Shown in pieces: positions 62,813 through 64,000 of a stretch of 64,000 nt of DNA (positions are counted from its first letter, which is position 1; each line of letters opens with the position of its first letter). The translations under genes were made by a program, and so were the position numbers. The stretch lies in contig JAJDEB010000034.1 in the NCBI GenBank assembly GCA_029260015.1, forward strand, positions 1 through 64,000, in the 5' to 3' direction. This DNA comes from Phycisphaerae bacterium (GTDB lineage: Bacteria; Planctomycetota; Phycisphaerae; UBA1845). A model generated the notes under the pieces. That model had not been told where the DNA came from and did no database searches. It saw nothing but the letters and a program-made list of their open reading frames with translations.

Positions 62813-63197
62813 AACCGCCCAACGCGCGGATGCGTTCTTCAAGCGGGCCAATATCGGTGATACGGATACCGAAGTTTTCGCCGACCTTGACGGCTTGCCC
62901 TTTACCGATGTGGCGGTTGCCCACGACGAGGTCGAGCTCAGCATCGCTGGATCTTGAGAATTCTAGAATGGTTCCCGCCCCGATTTCGAGGACATCGCGC
63001 ATGGGCATGGTTCGCTCGGCGAGATGAACGATGATGGGAACGTTGAGGTGAAACAGTTTACGCATTTGGGGGGTGAGCTTGGACAGGTCGATCTGCATCG
63101 GTCGAGGCGCAGGCGATTTGGCCTGAGGAGCTTCATTGACGAGCTCAGCCGATGAGGCCATCAGCGAATCGATTTCATCTTGTTCGAGAATCGACAT
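62811..63197 (-). CDS. fliN: FliN-like flagellar motor switch protein with FliM-type N-terminal peptide
   Basis: A 128-residue protein. The C-terminal SpoA/FliN domain is clear: LNVPIIVHLAERTMPMRDVL, IGAGTILEFSRSSDAELDLVV and VGENFGIRITDI. The N-terminus MSILEQDEIDSLM resembles the LSQDEIDALL peptide of FliM and FliY that binds phosphorylated CheY; FliN itself usually lacks it. A Pro/Ala-rich linker joins the two. It acts in the flagellar switch complex at the cytoplasmic face. No other flagellar gene is in the window. ATG 63197 is used. Confidence 0.85.
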   Translation of the reverse strand: MSILEQDEIDSLMASSAELVNEAPQAKSPAPRPMQIDLSKLTPQMRKLFHLNVPIIVHLAERTMPMRDVLEIGAGTILEFSRSSDAELDLVVGNRHIGKGQAVKVGENFGIRITDIGPLEERIRALGG

Positions 63198-63418
63198 GTC
63201 GGATCTCAATCCAAGGCAGCGCGCAGCGCAACCATATTTGTGGAACCTAAACGATTGTCCTTGTTGGAATTATCGGCGATCGGGAAATCGCCCTTGAGGA
63301 TGCTGATTTAGCCGAACAGGCCACCCTAATCAGCGCTGTCAGCAAAGTAAGGCGACCCTGACCGTACAGGCGACCGTGTCCGTTCAATGCAGGTGGATAT
63401 GCTGCCGCAGAACGGTCT

Positions 63419-64000
63419 TTAGGGTTTGTATTGACCGAGCAGGATCGACGAGTTGTGGCCGCCAAACCCGAACGAATTGCTCATGGCGTAATTGATTCGC
63501 TGATCACGGGGCGTCTTGGGGACATAGTCCAAATCGCAACCTTCACTCGGATTGTCCAGATTCAACGTTGGCGGCAGGGTTGAATTCTTCATGGCCAAGA
63601 TCGTGGTGATCGTCTCAACGCCGCCACTGCCGCCCAAAAGATGACCGATGGAACTCTTGGTGCTGCTGATCGCCACGTTCTTAGCTGCCGGTCCGAATGT
63701 CCGCTTGATCGCCGTGGTCTCAGCCAAGTCGCCAAGCGGCGTGCTGGTGCCGTGGGCGTTGATGTAGTCGATGTCATCGACTGTAAGCTTGGCCTGACGG
63801 AGTGCCTGCTCCATCGCGAAGGCAGCCCCTTCGCCAGTTTCCAGCGGTTGGGTGATATGTGTCGCATCCGAAGTCGCACCAAACCCAATGACTTCAGCAT
63901 GGATCGTCGCCCCTCGGGCTTTGGCGTGTTCAAGCTCCTCAAAAACAAGCATGCCCGCACCTTCGCCCAGGATGAAACCATCGCGATCACGATCGAACGG
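63419..64000 (-). CDS. fabF: Beta-ketoacyl-ACP synthase II, C-terminal part
   Basis: The frame runs off the window's end, so only the last 193 residues are present. They start at FDRDRDGFILGEGAGMLVFE, contain the catalytic His segments DYINAHGTSTPLGDLAE and SSTKSSIGHLLGGSGG, and the terminal SNSFGFGGHNSSILLG. The Cys of the active site lies upstream, outside the window. The enzyme condenses malonyl-ACP with acyl-ACP in fatty acid elongation. The 221-base gap to fliN holds nothing recognised. Confidence 0.95.
   Translation of the reverse strand, partial: PFDRDRDGFILGEGAGMLVFEELEHAKARGATIHAEVIGFGATSDATHITQPLETGEGAAFAMEQALRQAKLTVDDIDYINAHGTSTPLGDLAETTAIKRTFGPAAKNVAISSTKSSIGHLLGGSGGVETITTILAMKNSTLPPTLNLDNPSEGCDLDYVPKTPRDQRINYAMSNSFGFGGHNSSILLGQYKP

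Overview
The window reads as chromosomal DNA of a planctomycete, most likely of the Phycisphaerae type; this placement is inferred from gene content, not from any rRNA. The clues are a prepilin-like protein with an exact H-X9-DG motif, PEP-CTERM and dockerin type I tails on secreted proteins, very large FG-GAP and thrombospondin type 3 surface proteins, a DUF2330 protein, an unusual IleRS, and a YkgJ cysteine-cluster protein. No rRNA, tRNA, CRISPR array, transposase or phage gene was found.

Layout. Positions 1-5112 (mostly +) hold the end of a TSP3/TolB-propeller protein, a zinc alcohol dehydrogenase, a very basic small protein (-) and an HDOD-GGDEF signalling protein. Positions 5144-16415 are almost all on the minus strand: ileS, dprA, eno, an FtsB-like protein, a Cys-rich protein, then a coupled pilin/PEP-CTERM/dockerin operon, YceI and a membrane protein. 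Positions 16821-21447 hold an HtrA protease, mutL, a TIM-barrel protein and a DUF4190-like protein. Positions 21687-33475 (+) are dominated by two giant surface proteins, one a seven-blade FG-GAP lipoprotein and the other a fusion of FG-GAP repeats, Cys-rich repeats, a di-haem oxidoreductase and a dockerin, with an NhaC-type antiporter and a DUF2330 protein between them. Positions 33692-39610 hold a radical SAM protein, a DUF89 phosphatase, an SMR transporter, tsaD, larB and nnrD.

Positions 39640-47384 (-) hold trpB, a haem-motif protein, and a compact tryptophan-degradation operon running ACMSD, kynU, kmo, kynA, kynB; 3-hydroxyanthranilate dioxygenase is not in it. Positions 47622-52462 (+) form a five-gene co-directional cassette: an acidic Ala/Pro-rich protein, a coiled-coil protein, a catalytically depleted formylglycine-enzyme-like protein, a zinc-ribbon GTPase, and a protein resembling the GTPase-associated proteins of bacterial conflict systems. 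This is the best candidate for an undescribed system. The rest (52488-64000) holds a GNAT acetyltransferase, an Lgt with a large insertion, a homologue of the tRNA-queuosine mannosyltransferase, a set of small membrane-anchored proteins next to a PD-(D/E)XK-like protein, hisS, a lipoprotein/YkgJ pair, rsmD-cca, a FliN-like protein and the 3' part of fabF.

A composite palindromic repeat (REP-like) occurs four times; in three of the four it begins directly at the stop codon of the preceding gene. Several starts given here are inferred from Shine-Dalgarno spacing and are later than the longest possible frame; dprA appears to need a CTG start.
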